Origin: Pseudomonas sp. RC10
Lineage (GTDB): Bacteria > Pseudomonadota > Gammaproteobacteria > Pseudomonadales > Pseudomonadaceae
NCBI RefSeq assembly: GCF_038397775.1
Contig: NZ_CP151650.1
Span: 2,604,001 to 2,668,000, forward strand
Reading direction: 5' to 3'
DNA length: 64,000 nucleotides
Each line of letters begins with the position of its first letter. Positions within the stretch are counted from its first letter, which is position 1. This document shows positions 26,276 through 35,875 of the stretch, in pieces. Below the pieces are notes generated by a model, which was not told the DNA's origin, did no database searches, and saw only the letters and a list, made by a program, of their open reading frames with translations. Both the position numbers and the translations under genes were made by a program.

Positions 26276-27067
26276 TTAGCCTTTCGGCATTTCCCCGCCC
26301 ATCCGCTCGCTGATGATCTGCGCCGTCTGCCGCAATTTCCCCGCAGCCGCCGTCTGGCGTTGATCCGTGAACACCGACGCCGAGCCCACCACCGTGATCA
26401 CGCCCGCCAGTTTGTTGCCCATGCTGAACACGGGGGACGACACCGCATTGACCCCTTCCATCAACAGCCCGTGAATCTGGTGCACGCCGGTGCTGCGGAT
26501 TTCCTTGAGGTGGCGGTCGATCTCCTTGAGCTGCTTCGCGTTGAGGCTGGCCGATTCGGCTTCACGCAGGGCAGCGGTTTCGGCCGTCGAGAGAAACGCA
26601 TCGAACACCAACCCCGTGGACGAACTGAGCAGGGGCAGCACCGAGCCGATCTTGGTCACCAGCGTCACCGCGCCCAAGGATTGCTCGACGTACACCACGG
26701 TCGGCCCCTTGTTGCCCCACACCGCCAGAAAGCAGGTCTCGTTGAGCTCGTCGCGCAATTCGATCAACGCCGGGGCGCTGGTTTTCAGCACGTCCAGCTG
26801 GCTTAGCGCCGCCAGCCCCACCTGCAACGCCGAGCGTCCGAGGCGGTAATGGTTGGTGACCGGGTCCTGCTCGGCGAACCCACTGTCCACCAGGGCCTGT
26901 AAATAGCGATGGACCTTGCTGGCGGGCATGGCGACGTGTTCCGCGAGCTTCGACAGCGACGTGGCGGGAGCCAGTTCGGCGAGTGCCTTGAGAATGCCGA
27001 CGCCCACTTCGGCGGACTGCACCTTCTGTTGGCGCGGGATTGCAGGGGATGCGGAATCGTCTGTCAT
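26276..27067 (-). CDS. hmgR: IclR-family repressor of the homogentisate pathway
   Basis: The 263-residue protein has a winged helix-turn-helix near residues 22-75 (VGILKALAELAPATSLSKLA, then MPASKVHRYLQAL) and an IclR effector domain (NETCFLAVWGNKGPTVVYVE, later GVNAVSSPVFSMGNKLAGVITV). It is divergent from hmgA, as HmgR is in P. putida, where homogentisate is the inducer. A 17-bp palindrome lies between the two genes and another before maiA, so it probably controls both units. Confidence 0.88.
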   Translation of the reverse strand: MTDDSASPAIPRQQKVQSAEVGVGILKALAELAPATSLSKLAEHVAMPASKVHRYLQALVDSGFAEQDPVTNHYRLGRSALQVGLAALSQLDVLKTSAPALIELRDELNETCFLAVWGNKGPTVVYVEQSLGAVTLVTKIGSVLPLLSSSTGLVFDAFLSTAETAALREAESASLNAKQLKEIDRHLKEIRSTGVHQIHGLLMEGVNAVSSPVFSMGNKLAGVITVVGSASVFTDQRQTAAAGKLRQTAQIISERMGGEMPKG

Positions 27068-27125
27068 GGGTCAAGGCGCCGGTCTGAAAGTGCTGTCTTA
27101 TAGCTTGACCGTTCCGCAAACTCAA

Positions 27126-27142
27126 ATTACGTTATGCGTAAT
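27126..27142. promoter_or_regulatory. HmgR-type 17-bp palindrome upstream of hmgA
   Basis: ATTACG-TTATG-CGTAAT has perfect 6-bp arms. A second short palindrome, TTACGTAA, lies at 27147-27154. The site is about 35 bases before hmgA. I recall that P. putida HmgR binds a 17-bp palindrome. Confidence 0.68.
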
Positions 27143-27174
27143 CTGGTTACGTAAAACAAAAATATGAGGTCGAG

Positions 27175-28494
27175 ATGTTCACCCCACCTGCATTCGAGGC
27201 GTTGAGCTACCAGTCCGGATTCGGCAATCAATTCAGCAGCGAGGCGGTGCCTGGCGGATTGCCGGTGGGCCAGAACTCCCCGCAGCGCCATCCTCTCGGG
27301 CTCTACGCCGAGCAATTTTCGGGCACGGCCTTCACCGTTTCCCGCGCCGAGGCCCGTCGCACCTGGCTGTACCGCATTGCGCCGTCCGCCGCGCACCCGC
27401 GTTTCGAGCGTCTTGAACGGCAGATCACCGGTGGTGGGCAGCAAGGCCCGATCACCCCGAACCGCCTGCGCTGGAACGCCTTCGACATGCCCACCGCACC
27501 GACCGATTTCATCGACGGCCTGGTTGTGTTGGCCAGCACCTCGGCGGCGGACCAGGCCGAAGGCGTCAGCGTTTACATCTACACCGCCAATCAGTCCATG
27601 GAGCGGGCGTTCTTCAACGCTGACGGCGAATGGTTGATCGTCCCGCAACAGGGCCGTTTGCGCCTGATCACCGAGCTGGGGCTGCTGGACATCGCGCCGC
27701 AGGAAATTGCCGTCATCCCGCGCGGGCTTAAATTCAGCGTGCACTTGCTCGACGGGCAGGCGAGGGGCTACCTCTGCGAGAACCACGGCAGCCCGCTGCG
27801 CTTGCCGGACCTTGGGCCGATTGGCAGCAATGGCCTGGCCAACCCTCGGGATTTCCTGGCGCCTGTCGCGCATTTTGAGAACAGCGCGCAACCCGCCGTG
27901 CTGGTGCAGAAGTTCCTCGGCGAACTGTGGGAAACCACCCTTGAGCACACGCCGTTCGACGTGGTGGCGTGGCATGGCAACAATGTGCCGTACAAGTATG
28001 ACCTGCGGCTGTTCAATACCATCGGCACCGTCAGCTACGACCACCCGGACCCGTCGATTTTCACAGTGTTGACCTCGCCCGCTCCGACCCACGGACAGGC
28101 CAACGTCGATTTCGTGATCTTCCCGCCGCGCTGGATGGTGGCGGAGAACACCTTCCGGCCACCGTGGTTCCATCGCAACCTGATGAACGAATTCATGGGC
28201 CTGATCGACGGCGCCTACGACGCCAAAGCCGAAGGCTTCATGCCCGGCGGTGTGTCGCTGCACAACTGCATGAGCGCCCACGGTCCGGACAACGCCACTG
28301 CTGAAAAAGCCATGGCGGCCGACCTCAAACCGCACAAGATCGAGCAGACCATGGCTTTCATGTTCGAGACCGGCAAACCTTTGCGCCCCAGCCGCCACGC
28401 GCTGGAGTGCCCGCAATTGCAAAGCGACTACGATGCCTGCTGGAGCGGCATCGCCAGAACCTTCAAACCTTTCGATACGGACGGCCAACGATGA
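27175..28494 (+). CDS. hmgA: Homogentisate 1,2-dioxygenase
   Basis: The 439-residue enzyme opens the ring of homogentisate to maleylacetoacetate. The Fe(II) ligands align with the known enzyme: H333 and E339 in [12 protein letters not shown], and H369 in [10 protein letters not shown]. The N-terminal [14 protein letters not shown] is characteristic. GAGG precedes the ATG. Its stop overlaps the fahA start (ATGA), so the two are translationally coupled. Loss of this enzyme in pseudomonads causes brown pyomelanin. Confidence 0.97.
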   Translation: MFTPPAFEALSYQSGFGNQFSSEAVPGGLPVGQNSPQRHPLGLYAEQFSGTAFTVSRAEARRTWLYRIAPSAAHPRFERLERQITGGGQQGPITPNRLRWNAFDMPTAPTDFIDGLVVLASTSAADQAEGVSVYIYTANQSMERAFFNADGEWLIVPQQGRLRLITELGLLDIAPQEIAVIPRGLKFSVHLLDGQARGYLCENHGSPLRLPDLGPIGSNGLANPRDFLAPVAHFENSAQPAVLVQKFLGELWETTLEHTPFDVVAWHGNNVPYKYDLRLFNTIGTVSYDHPDPSIFTVLTSPAPTHGQANVDFVIFPPRWMVAENTFRPPWFHRNLMNEFMGLIDGAYDAKAEGFMPGGVSLHNCMSAHGPDNATAEKAMAADLKPHKIEQTMAFMFETGKPLRPSRHALECPQLQSDYDACWSGIARTFKPFDTDGQR

Positions 28495-29789
28495 GCACTT
28501 CCCATCCTTCGCGCAGTTGGGTGACCTCTGCCAACGACCACCCTGATTTCCCGCTGCAGAACCTGCCATTTGGTGTCTTCAGTCGTGCGGACGGCAACCG
28601 GCGCGGTGGCGTGGCCATTGGTGAATGCATTGTTGATTTGCGTGTCGCCTTCGATGCAGATCTGTTCAGCGGCGCGGCCCGGGAAGCCGCCGAGGCGGCC
28701 AGCCGCGGTCAGCTGAATGCCTTTTTTGCGCTGGGGGCCGCGCCCCGCCAGGCGCTGCGTCGCGAGTTGCAGGGGCTGCTGGAAGAAAACAGCCCGCACC
28801 GTGAGCGCTTGCAGGCGCTGGGTGAGACATTGCTGGTGCCCATGGGCGACTGCCAGTTGTACGTGCCTGCACAGGTCGGGGATTACACCGATTTCTACGT
28901 CGGCATTCATCACGCGATGAACGTCGGCAAGCTGTTCCGTCCGGACAACCCGCTGCTACCGAACTACAAGTACGTGCCGATTGCCTACCATGGTCGCGCC
29001 TCGACGCTCCGTGTGTCGGGCACGCCGGTCAAACGCCCCAACGGCCAGACCCTCGCGCCTGGCGCTGAGGCACCGACCTTCGGGCCGAGCAAACGCCTGG
29101 ACTACGAACTGGAGCTTGGCGTGTGGATGGGGCCGGGCAATGAGGCCGGCGAGCCGATTGGCATTGCCGACGCCGGTGATCACATTGCCGGTTTCTGCCT
29201 GCTCAACGACTGGTCCGCTCGGGACTTGCAAGCCTGGGAGTACCAGCCACTCGGACCGTTTCTTTCCAAGAGCTTCAGCACCACGATCTCCCCGTGGGTG
29301 GTGACGGCCGAGGCACTGGCTCCGTTCCGCACCGCGCAGCCCAAGCGGCCCGAAGGTGATCCGAAGCCGCTGGATTATCTGTTCAATGAGCAGGACCAAC
29401 AGCAGGGCGCGCTGGATATGGAACTGGAAGTGTTGCTGCTCACCGCGCAGATGAAGGAGCAGGGCCTTGCGCCTCATCGTCTCGCGCTGAGCAACACCCT
29501 GAACATGTACTGGACCTTCGCCCAAATGGTCACGCACCACAGCGTCAACGGTTGTCAGTTGCAGCCGGGCGACCTGTTCGGCACCGGCACGCTGTCGGGG
29601 CCGAACGCGGGGCAGTTTGGCAGCCTGCTTGAGATGACCGAAGGGGGCAAGCACGCGGTCGAGTTGCCCAGCGGCGAGACGCGGACCTTCCTGCAGGCGG
29701 GGGATGAGGTGATTCTCAAGGCCCGCTGCCGCAGGGATGGCGAGGTGAGCATCGGGTTTGGCGAGTGCCGTGGGGTGATTGTCGGGTAG
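28491..29789 (+). CDS. fahA: Fumarylacetoacetase
   Basis: The 432-residue hydrolase splits fumarylacetoacetate into fumarate and acetoacetate, the last step of tyrosine breakdown. The catalytic site region includes [16 protein letters not shown] (metal-binding D and nearby H), [13 protein letters not shown] and [21 protein letters not shown], all typical. The start overlaps the hmgA stop by four bases; longer upstream frames lie inside hmgA. An inverted repeat follows the gene. Confidence 0.96.
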   Translation: MSTSHPSRSWVTSANDHPDFPLQNLPFGVFSRADGNRRGGVAIGECIVDLRVAFDADLFSGAAREAAEAASRGQLNAFFALGAAPRQALRRELQGLLEENSPHRERLQALGETLLVPMGDCQLYVPAQVGDYTDFYVGIHHAMNVGKLFRPDNPLLPNYKYVPIAYHGRASTLRVSGTPVKRPNGQTLAPGAEAPTFGPSKRLDYELELGVWMGPGNEAGEPIGIADAGDHIAGFCLLNDWSARDLQAWEYQPLGPFLSKSFSTTISPWVVTAEALAPFRTAQPKRPEGDPKPLDYLFNEQDQQQGALDMELEVLLLTAQMKEQGLAPHRLALSNTLNMYWTFAQMVTHHSVNGCQLQPGDLFGTGTLSGPNAGQFGSLLEMTEGGKHAVELPSGETRTFLQAGDEVILKARCRRDGEVSIGFGECRGVIVG

Positions 29790-29838
29790 CCAGCGGGTGC
29801 GGTGAGTCGGACTGTGCGTGTGTGTCAGGTCCGCCGCT

Positions 29839-29989
29839 TTCGCTGCCGTCGTAACCTCCGGCGTCTCCCACAGGTTTGATGTCGTTTGCAGAATGTGCGA
29901 TCGACTCTGAACCGGTAGGAGCGCCAGGCACGATTTTTCAGCAATTCGCCGATCCTGTGGGAGACGCCGGAGGTTACGACGGCAGCGAA
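29839..29989. repeat. Perfect 36-bp inverted repeat, family D
   Basis: The arms at 29839-29874 and 29954-29989 are exact inverted copies (core GGAGACGCCGGAGGTTACGA) separated by 79 bases. The core also appears beside the IS element and in the array at 50.8-51.3 kb. It lies between convergent fahA and the D-aminoacylase gene. Confidence 0.85.
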
Positions 29990-30049
29990 GGCGTCAAGCC
30001 TGACACACCGCCACCGCCACCGCCGGCAAGCCGTGCTGCTACGAAGGCG

Positions 30050-31507
30050 TCAGATGAACCCCGGCACCAACGACCCGCTCCGGGGCAAGAACCGGCCTTG
30101 CCGCTCACCCTGCGGTTTGCCATCGGCATAGCTCAATCGTCCATTCACCCAAACCCCGTCGATGCCTTCGGCGGCGCGTTTCGGCTCTTTGAAATCGGCA
30201 ACGTCACGCACGGTGTCCGGGTTGAACAGCACCAGGTCCGCCCAATAGCCCTCGCGTACGAAACCGCGTTCATGCAAGCCGAAGCGGGTGGCGGTCAGTC
30301 CGGTCATCTTGTGGATCGCCCGGTGCAGCGGGAACAGCCCAAGGTCGCGACTGAAATGCCCCAACACCCGGGGGAACGCGCCCCACAGACGGGGGTGCGG
30401 GAAGGGATCTTCCGGCAGGCCATCGGAGCCGATCATCGAGAGCGGATGTTTCAGGATGTTCTGCACATCGTTCTCGTCCATCCCGTAGTACACCGCGCCC
30501 GCCGGTTGTAGCTGGCGCGCGGCATCGAGCAGCGACAGGCCCCAGTCGGCCGCGATGTCTTTCAAATCACGTCCACTCTGATCCGGGTGCGGCGTTGACC
30601 AGGTGATGGTGATCCGAAACGCGTCGGTCACTTGCTTCAAATCCAGCGTCGATGAACTCGCGGCGTAGGGGTAACAATCGCAGCCGACCGGGTGGGTCAG
30701 CGCGGCGTTTTCCAGCGACGCCAACAACTGTGGACTGCGCCCCCAATTCCCCGCGCCTGCGCATTTCAGGTGCGAAATCACCACCGGCGATTTGGCGTGA
30801 CGGCCAATGTCGAACGCTTCGTCCATGGCTTCCAGCACCGGCTCGAACTCGCTGCGCAGATGGGTGGTGTACACCGCACCAAACGCCGTCAGTTCTTCGG
30901 CCAGTTGTTTGACCTCCTCGGTTTCTGCCGAGTACGCAGAAGCGTAGGCCAGGCCGGTGGACATTCCCAGCGCGCCGTCTTCCAGGCTCTGACGCAATTG
31001 CTCGCGCATGGCGCTGATCTCGGCCGGGCGGGCGGTGCGGAACAGGTCGTCCAGATGATTGCTGCGCAGGGCGGTATGGCCGATCAGCGCAGCGACATTG
31101 ACCGCCGGACGGGCCTTGTCCACGGCATCGCGGTAATCGCGAAAGCGCGGATAGGCAAATGCCTTCGCCGGTCCCAGCAGGTTCATCGGGTCAGGGGGAT
31201 CGCCCGCCAACGTCACGGGCGAGGCGCTGATCCCGCAGTTACCGACGATCACCGTGGTCACGCCCTGGGTGATTTTCGGCAACATGTCTGGCTGACGAAT
31301 CACCACCGTGTCGTCGTGGGTGTGCACATCGATGAAGCCTGGCGCCAGCACCCGACCGGCCGCGTCGATGTGTTCTCGGGCCGAGACGCCGCTCAAATCT
31401 CCGATGCGCTGAATGCGCCCGTCATGCACCGCCACATCGGCGCGTAAGCCCGGCGTGTCGCTGCCGTCGATCACCAGCGCGTCGCGAATGATCAGGTCGT
31501 AAAGCAT
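30050..31507 (-). CDS. N-acyl-D-amino-acid deacylase (D-aminoacylase)
   Basis: The 485-residue amidohydrolase removes the acyl group from N-acyl-D-amino acids. Zinc-site residues are H62 and H64 (DVHTHDD), C91 (GNCGIS, the bridging cysteine of D-aminoacylases), H216 (TTHLRSE), H246 (ISHLKCAG) and the late catalytic Asp in IGSDGLPEDPFPHPR. No signal peptide is seen, so it is cytoplasmic. GGAG precedes the ATG. It is the third gene of a unit with a GntP-type permease and an RpiR regulator, suggesting uptake and use of N-acyl-D-amino acids. Confidence 0.9.
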   Translation of the reverse strand: MLYDLIIRDALVIDGSDTPGLRADVAVHDGRIQRIGDLSGVSAREHIDAAGRVLAPGFIDVHTHDDTVVIRQPDMLPKITQGVTTVIVGNCGISASPVTLAGDPPDPMNLLGPAKAFAYPRFRDYRDAVDKARPAVNVAALIGHTALRSNHLDDLFRTARPAEISAMREQLRQSLEDGALGMSTGLAYASAYSAETEEVKQLAEELTAFGAVYTTHLRSEFEPVLEAMDEAFDIGRHAKSPVVISHLKCAGAGNWGRSPQLLASLENAALTHPVGCDCYPYAASSSTLDLKQVTDAFRITITWSTPHPDQSGRDLKDIAADWGLSLLDAARQLQPAGAVYYGMDENDVQNILKHPLSMIGSDGLPEDPFPHPRLWGAFPRVLGHFSRDLGLFPLHRAIHKMTGLTATRFGLHERGFVREGYWADLVLFNPDTVRDVADFKEPKRAAEGIDGVWVNGRLSYADGKPQGERQGRFLPRSGSLVPGFI

Positions 31508-31510
31508 GGG

Positions 31511-32371
31511 TCAGTCTCCAAGCGGCAGGCCGTCGTCGCCGCCGCGGTAATCATCGAGGGCCAGCTTGATGCGGCGCAGGCGTTCCTGATTGTCGTCAGG
31601 GGCGATCAGCGCCAGCTCCGTAGCGAGCACGTCGAGGGTCAGCAGCATGCCGTAGCGCGCGGCCGTGGGTTTGTAGATGAAATTGGTTTCGGCGATTTGC
31701 AGCGGTAGCAGCACGTCTGCCAACGCCGCCAGTGGCGAGCCGGGGAGGGTGATTGCCAGAATCTTCGCGCCGTAGCTGCGGGCCAGGGTCACGGCGTCCA
31801 GCAGCTCCGGGGTCAGCCCACTCAAGGAGCAGACGATGAGGCTGTGGTCGGGACCTAGGGTGGCGGCGATCAGGCGCATCATCACCGGGTCGCGGCAGGC
31901 GGCGATGGGGTAGCCGAGACGGACCAGCCGGGTCTGCAATTCCTCGCTGCACAGGCTCGAACAGCCGCCCATGCCGAAGCTGTGAATCATGCGGGCGGGG
32001 GTGAGCAGGGCGACGGCGGCCTTGAAACGGGCATCGTCGAACCCGGCGAGGTGCTGGCGCAGGGTCGATTCGATGTCGCCAACGATCTGGCTGAAAAACG
32101 CCGACTGCTCGGGCGCCTGTTCCGGCTTGAGAAAACGGCTGCCGACGCCGCTGGCCTGGGCCAGTTGCAAGCGCAGATCGCGCAGGTCCTTGCAGCCCAC
32201 CGAGCGGGCGAAGCGCGACAGCGTGGCGCTGCTGACTTCGGCACGGGCGGCCAACTCGTCGAGGCTGGCGCTGGCCGAGAAAGCGACATCGCTCAGAATC
32301 AGCCTGGCAATGCGGCCTTCACCGGCGCTGAACGAATCCTGCCGGGCGCGGATTTGATAAAGAATGTCCAC
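31511..32371 (-). CDS. RpiR/MurR-family regulator with SIS domain
   Basis: The 286-residue protein has an N-terminal HTH_6 domain (SLDELAARAEVSSATLSRFA, about residues 36-55) and a SIS domain from about 120, with the sugar-phosphate loop CSLSGLTPE. Such regulators usually sense phosphosugars, but RpiR-type genes also accompany D-aminoacylase genes. It starts with GTG directly after the permease stop (TGA-GTG) and ends three bases before the deacylase ATG, so the three genes form a tight operon. Confidence 0.87.
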   Translation of the reverse strand: MDILYQIRARQDSFSAGEGRIARLILSDVAFSASASLDELAARAEVSSATLSRFARSVGCKDLRDLRLQLAQASGVGSRFLKPEQAPEQSAFFSQIVGDIESTLRQHLAGFDDARFKAAVALLTPARMIHSFGMGGCSSLCSEELQTRLVRLGYPIAACRDPVMMRLIAATLGPDHSLIVCSLSGLTPELLDAVTLARSYGAKILAITLPGSPLAALADVLLPLQIAETNFIYKPTAARYGMLLTLDVLATELALIAPDDNQERLRRIKLALDDYRGGDDGLPLGD

Positions 32372-33721
32372 TCAGAGCACCTGTGCCAGGCCGAGGGTGA
32401 GGACGAACGCGATCACTGAAATCAGCGTTTCCAACACCGTCCAGGTCTTGAAGGTCTGTGCCACGGTCATGTTGAAATACTCCTTGATCAGCCAGAACCC
32501 GCCGTCGTTGACGTGGGAAAAGATCACCGAACCCGCGCCCGTCGCCAGCACCAGCAACTCCGGGTGCGGATAACCCAGGCCCATGGCCACGGGTGCAACG
32601 ATGCCCGACGCGGTGGTCATGGCCACGGTGGCCGAGCCGGTCGCGATGCGCATCAACGCAGCGAACAGCCAGCCCATGAGCAGTGGGGAGAGGTGAAAAT
32701 CCTGGGCCAGCCCGACGATTTCGTTGGTCACGCCGCTGTCCACCAGAATCCGGTTCAGGCCGCCACCGGCGCCGACCAACAGTGTAATGCTCGCCGTCGG
32801 CGCCAGACATTCCTGAGTGAACTTGAGGATCGAATCGCGGCTGAAGCCCTGAGCAATCCCCAAGGTCCAGAAACTGAGCAAGGTCGCCAGCAGCAGGGCG
32901 ATCACCGAGTTGCCGACGAACAAGAGAAAGCTGTTGAAGGCGCTGCCCGGCGTCGACAGCAGGTTGGCCCAGCCCCCCAGCAACATCAGCAGTACCGGCA
33001 GCAGAATGGTCGCCATGGTGATCGCGAAACCGGGCAATTGTTTGCGCGGTTCGCGGTCGAGGAACTGTTTGGCCAGCGGATTTTCGTCCGGCAGGTGAAT
33101 GCGCGGTGCGATGAATTTTGCGTACACCGGCCCGGCAATGATTGCCGTCGGGATGCCGACCAGGATCGCGTAGAACAGGGTCTGGCCCACCGACGCCTGA
33201 TAGGCCTGGACTGCCAGCATCGCGGCGGGGTGAGGCGGCACCAGTGCATGGACCACCGACAGGCCCGCGACCATCGGCAGGCCGACCATCAGAATCGACA
33301 CCCCGACCCGGCGCGCCACGGTGAAGGCAATCGGCACCAACAGCACAAAGCCCACTTCGAAGAACAGCGGCAGCCCTACCAGAAAGGCGATGCAGACCAT
33401 GGCCCAATGGGCATTGCGCTCGCCAAAGCGGTCGATCAGCGTCCGCGCCACCCGCTCGGCGCCCCCGGACTCGGCCATCATCTTGCCAAGCATGGTGCCC
33501 AGCGCCACCACCAATGCGATGTGGCCCAAGGTCTTGCCGACCCCGCCCTCATAGGAGGCGACCACCGATGTCGCGGGCATCCCGGCGACCAGCGCCAGGC
33601 CCACCGACACCAGGGTGATGACGACAAAAGGGTTGAGGCGAAAACGGGCGATCAGCACGATCAGGGCAATGATCGCGATGGCGGCGTAGATCAACAGGGA
33701 CAGGCCGGTAGACGGAGGCAT
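32372..33721 (-). CDS. GntP-family permease
   Basis: The 449-residue hydrophobic transporter shows the same landmarks as gntT (HALVPPHPAAMLAVQ, LVGAGGGLNRILVDSG, FSHVNDGGFWLIKEYFNMT). It is a clear but diverged paralogue: the N-termini and loops differ. Heading a unit with RpiR and D-aminoacylase genes, it more likely imports an acylated D-amino acid or a related acid than gluconate. AAGGA precedes the ATG. Confidence 0.88.
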   Translation of the reverse strand: MPPSTGLSLLIYAAIAIIALIVLIARFRLNPFVVITLVSVGLALVAGMPATSVVASYEGGVGKTLGHIALVVALGTMLGKMMAESGGAERVARTLIDRFGERNAHWAMVCIAFLVGLPLFFEVGFVLLVPIAFTVARRVGVSILMVGLPMVAGLSVVHALVPPHPAAMLAVQAYQASVGQTLFYAILVGIPTAIIAGPVYAKFIAPRIHLPDENPLAKQFLDREPRKQLPGFAITMATILLPVLLMLLGGWANLLSTPGSAFNSFLLFVGNSVIALLLATLLSFWTLGIAQGFSRDSILKFTQECLAPTASITLLVGAGGGLNRILVDSGVTNEIVGLAQDFHLSPLLMGWLFAALMRIATGSATVAMTTASGIVAPVAMGLGYPHPELLVLATGAGSVIFSHVNDGGFWLIKEYFNMTVAQTFKTWTVLETLISVIAFVLTLGLAQVL

Positions 33722-34106
33722 GCAACGGTTCCTTGCAGAGAAAAGGGTCAGTCAGGCGAAAGCACGGCGGAGGTCAGTCCGAACGGGGCTCAGCGATGAA
33801 AACGGTCTCGGCAGTGGGTGTCGCGAAAGGGGAGCGAGGTGCATCAGGGGTCGAAAAACGACGATCACAGGCAGGCATTATTTTTATCTCTGAGTTCGTG
33901 ATGAAAATTAAATTACACGAAAACGGGTAAAAATATCAATTTATGAAAGTTAATTTCTTTTCGACGTCGCACGGTCAATCGTCTGTAGGAGCGAATTCAT
34001 TCGCGATCGGTGGTGCATCCAACACGTCTTCTTCGGATGCACCATTGCCTCGCGAATGAATTCGCTCCTACAGGGGGATTACGCTCGTCCTTGGGATTGG
34101 CGACAT
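33722..34106. other. Intergenic region with promoter for the GntP-RpiR-deacylase unit
   Basis: It holds an AT-rich stretch (33890-33960, for example GAAAATTAAATTACACG) that may carry the promoter and RpiR site, and a REP pair. Small frames here are not convincing genes. Confidence 0.45.
33983..34073. repeat. REP pair, family A, with inner hairpin
   Basis: CTGTAGGAGCGAATTCATTC faces CGCGAATGAATTCGCTCCTA. The inner part adds GGTGCATCC/GGATGCACC, making a cruciform-like structure. Confidence 0.8.
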
Positions 34107-35087
34107 TCACCCTGCACTAAACCGCTCCCGATACGCCTGCGGGGTCACCGCCACCGCGCGCATGAAGCTGCGGCGCAGGGTTTCTTCGGTGCCGAAACCG
34201 CAACGGTCGGCGATGCGTTTGATCGGCAAGGCGCTGTCTCCCAACAACCGGCGTGCCGCTTCGACCCGCAACTGTTCGATGGCGCGGGCTGGGGTGTTGC
34301 CGGTGTGGGCGCGGTAATGGCGGACGAAGCTGCGTTCACTCATGCCCACTTGGGCGGCGAGGGTGGCGACGGAAAGGTCGCTCGCGAGGTTGTCGAGCAT
34401 CCAGGCGTGCAAATCGCCAAAGCGGCTGTCCTGACTGCGCGTGGCGTGCTGCATCGACAGCGCGGTGCTGAACTGCGATTGTCCCCCTGGCCGTTTGAGA
34501 AACACCACCAGGTCCCGCGCCACGGCCAGTGCCACCGGGCGTCCGAGGTCGGCTTCAACCATCGCCAGTGCCAGGTCGATGCCCGCCGTCACGCCAGCCG
34601 AGGTCCACAGCGCGTCTTCGTTGATGAAGATTGGCTCGGGGTCGACCTGCAAGGCCGGGTAGCCGACGGCCAGTTGGTCGCAACTGTCCCAATGGGTCAC
34701 CACGCGATGCCCGTCCAGCAACCCCGCTTCCGCCAGCAAAAAGGCGCCAGTGCAGACCGACGCTACCCGCCGCGCACCTGCCGCCTGATCACGCACCCAT
34801 TGCACCAGCGTCTGATCCTTCAACGCGGTGTGAACCCCTCGACCACCTGCAATGATCAAAGTGTCCGAGGGCGTTTCCGGCAGGGGTTGCGTGTGCAGAC
34901 CCAAGCCCGCCCAGGACACGACGCTGCCTTCTTGTCTGGCGATGACGGCAGGGGCGTACGGGGTTTCGAAGCCTTGTTCCACTGCGTGTTCGTTGGCCGA
35001 GGCGAAGACCTGCAACGGACCGGTCACATCAAGCAACTGCACATTGGGGAAGGCCAGGATATGGATGGCTCTGAGGGCGTGGGTCAT
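34107..35087 (-). CDS. GlxA-type AraC regulator with DJ-1/PfpI domain
   Basis: The 326-residue protein joins an N-terminal DJ-1/PfpI-like domain (HILAFPNVQLLDVTGPLQVF, SVCTGAFLLAEAGLLDG, WTSAGVTAGIDLAL) to a C-terminal AraC DNA-binding domain (about residues 225-320: DLSVATLAAQVGMSERSFVR and IADRCGFGTEETLRRSF). Relatives regulate catabolic genes for choline derivatives or amino acids; this target is unknown. It is divergent from a second DJ-1/PfpI gene with 110 bases between, so it may control that gene. Confidence 0.87.
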   Translation of the reverse strand: MTHALRAIHILAFPNVQLLDVTGPLQVFASANEHAVEQGFETPYAPAVIARQEGSVVSWAGLGLHTQPLPETPSDTLIIAGGRGVHTALKDQTLVQWVRDQAAGARRVASVCTGAFLLAEAGLLDGHRVVTHWDSCDQLAVGYPALQVDPEPIFINEDALWTSAGVTAGIDLALAMVEADLGRPVALAVARDLVVFLKRPGGQSQFSTALSMQHATRSQDSRFGDLHAWMLDNLASDLSVATLAAQVGMSERSFVRHYRAHTGNTPARAIEQLRVEAARRLLGDSALPIKRIADRCGFGTEETLRRSFMRAVAVTPQAYRERFSAG

Positions 35088-35197
35088 GGCCGGACTCGAC
35101 TGAAGGGTTGGCGGAAAATGTGGGCTTAATGGCGTATCCGCCAGAGCCTATCTCGCTACAGTGAATTCGTCCACTTCACTCAATCAGGAGCACCCTC

Positions 35198-35875
35198 ATG
35201 ACCCTGCACATCGGCCTGCTGGTCTTTCCCAAGGTTCAACAACTCGACCTCACCGGTCCTTATGACGTGTTCGCCAGCCTGCCGGGCGTCACAGTGCACC
35301 TGGTCTGGAAAAACCTCGATCCGTTGCTGTCGAGCACCGGCCTCGGGTTGATTCCGACCCAGACTTATGAAAACTGCCCGGACCTTGACGTCATCTGCGT
35401 GCCTGGCGGTGTCGGCATCGATGCGCTGCTGGAAGACGCCGAGTCCTTGGCGTTCATCCAGCGTCAGGCAGCAAACGCGCAATACGTGACGTCCGTCTGC
35501 ACCGGCGCGCTGGTGCTGGGTGCAGCAGGGTTGCTGGAAGGCAAGCGCGCGACCACGCACTGGGCGTCTCACGGTTTGCTGGAGAAATTCGGGGCGATTC
35601 CGGTTCATGAACGTGTCGTTCGGGATGGCAACCTGATGACCGGTGGCGGCGTAACGGCGGGGATCGATTTCGCTCTGACCCTGATCAGCGAACTCTTCGA
35701 TGCAGACACCGCGCAGGCCGCTCAGCTGCAAATCGAATACGCGCCCGCGCCGCCGTTCGATTCAGGCCGTCCGGACACCGCGCCCGCTCACATCCTTGCC
35801 CTCGCCCAGCAGCGTGCGGCCGCTGGGCTGGAAGCGCGTCGGCAGATCGTAGAGCGCGTGGCGGCCAACCGCTAA
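35198..35875 (+). CDS. inhA: DJ-1/PfpI-family isonitrile hydratase
   Basis: The 225-residue protein matches isonitrile hydratase, which hydrates isonitriles (R-NC) to N-substituted formamides. The nucleophile is C101 in TSVCTGALVLGAAGLL, and the family start HIGLLVFPKVQQLDLTGPYDVF and late TGGGVTAGIDFAL are present. AGGAG precedes the ATG. Its stop overlaps that of the convergent TetR gene by two bases. A role in detoxifying natural isonitriles is inferred from the family. Confidence 0.85.
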   Translation: MTLHIGLLVFPKVQQLDLTGPYDVFASLPGVTVHLVWKNLDPLLSSTGLGLIPTQTYENCPDLDVICVPGGVGIDALLEDAESLAFIQRQAANAQYVTSVCTGALVLGAAGLLEGKRATTHWASHGLLEKFGAIPVHERVVRDGNLMTGGGVTAGIDFALTLISELFDADTAQAAQLQIEYAPAPPFDSGRPDTAPAHILALAQQRAAAGLEARRQIVERVAANR

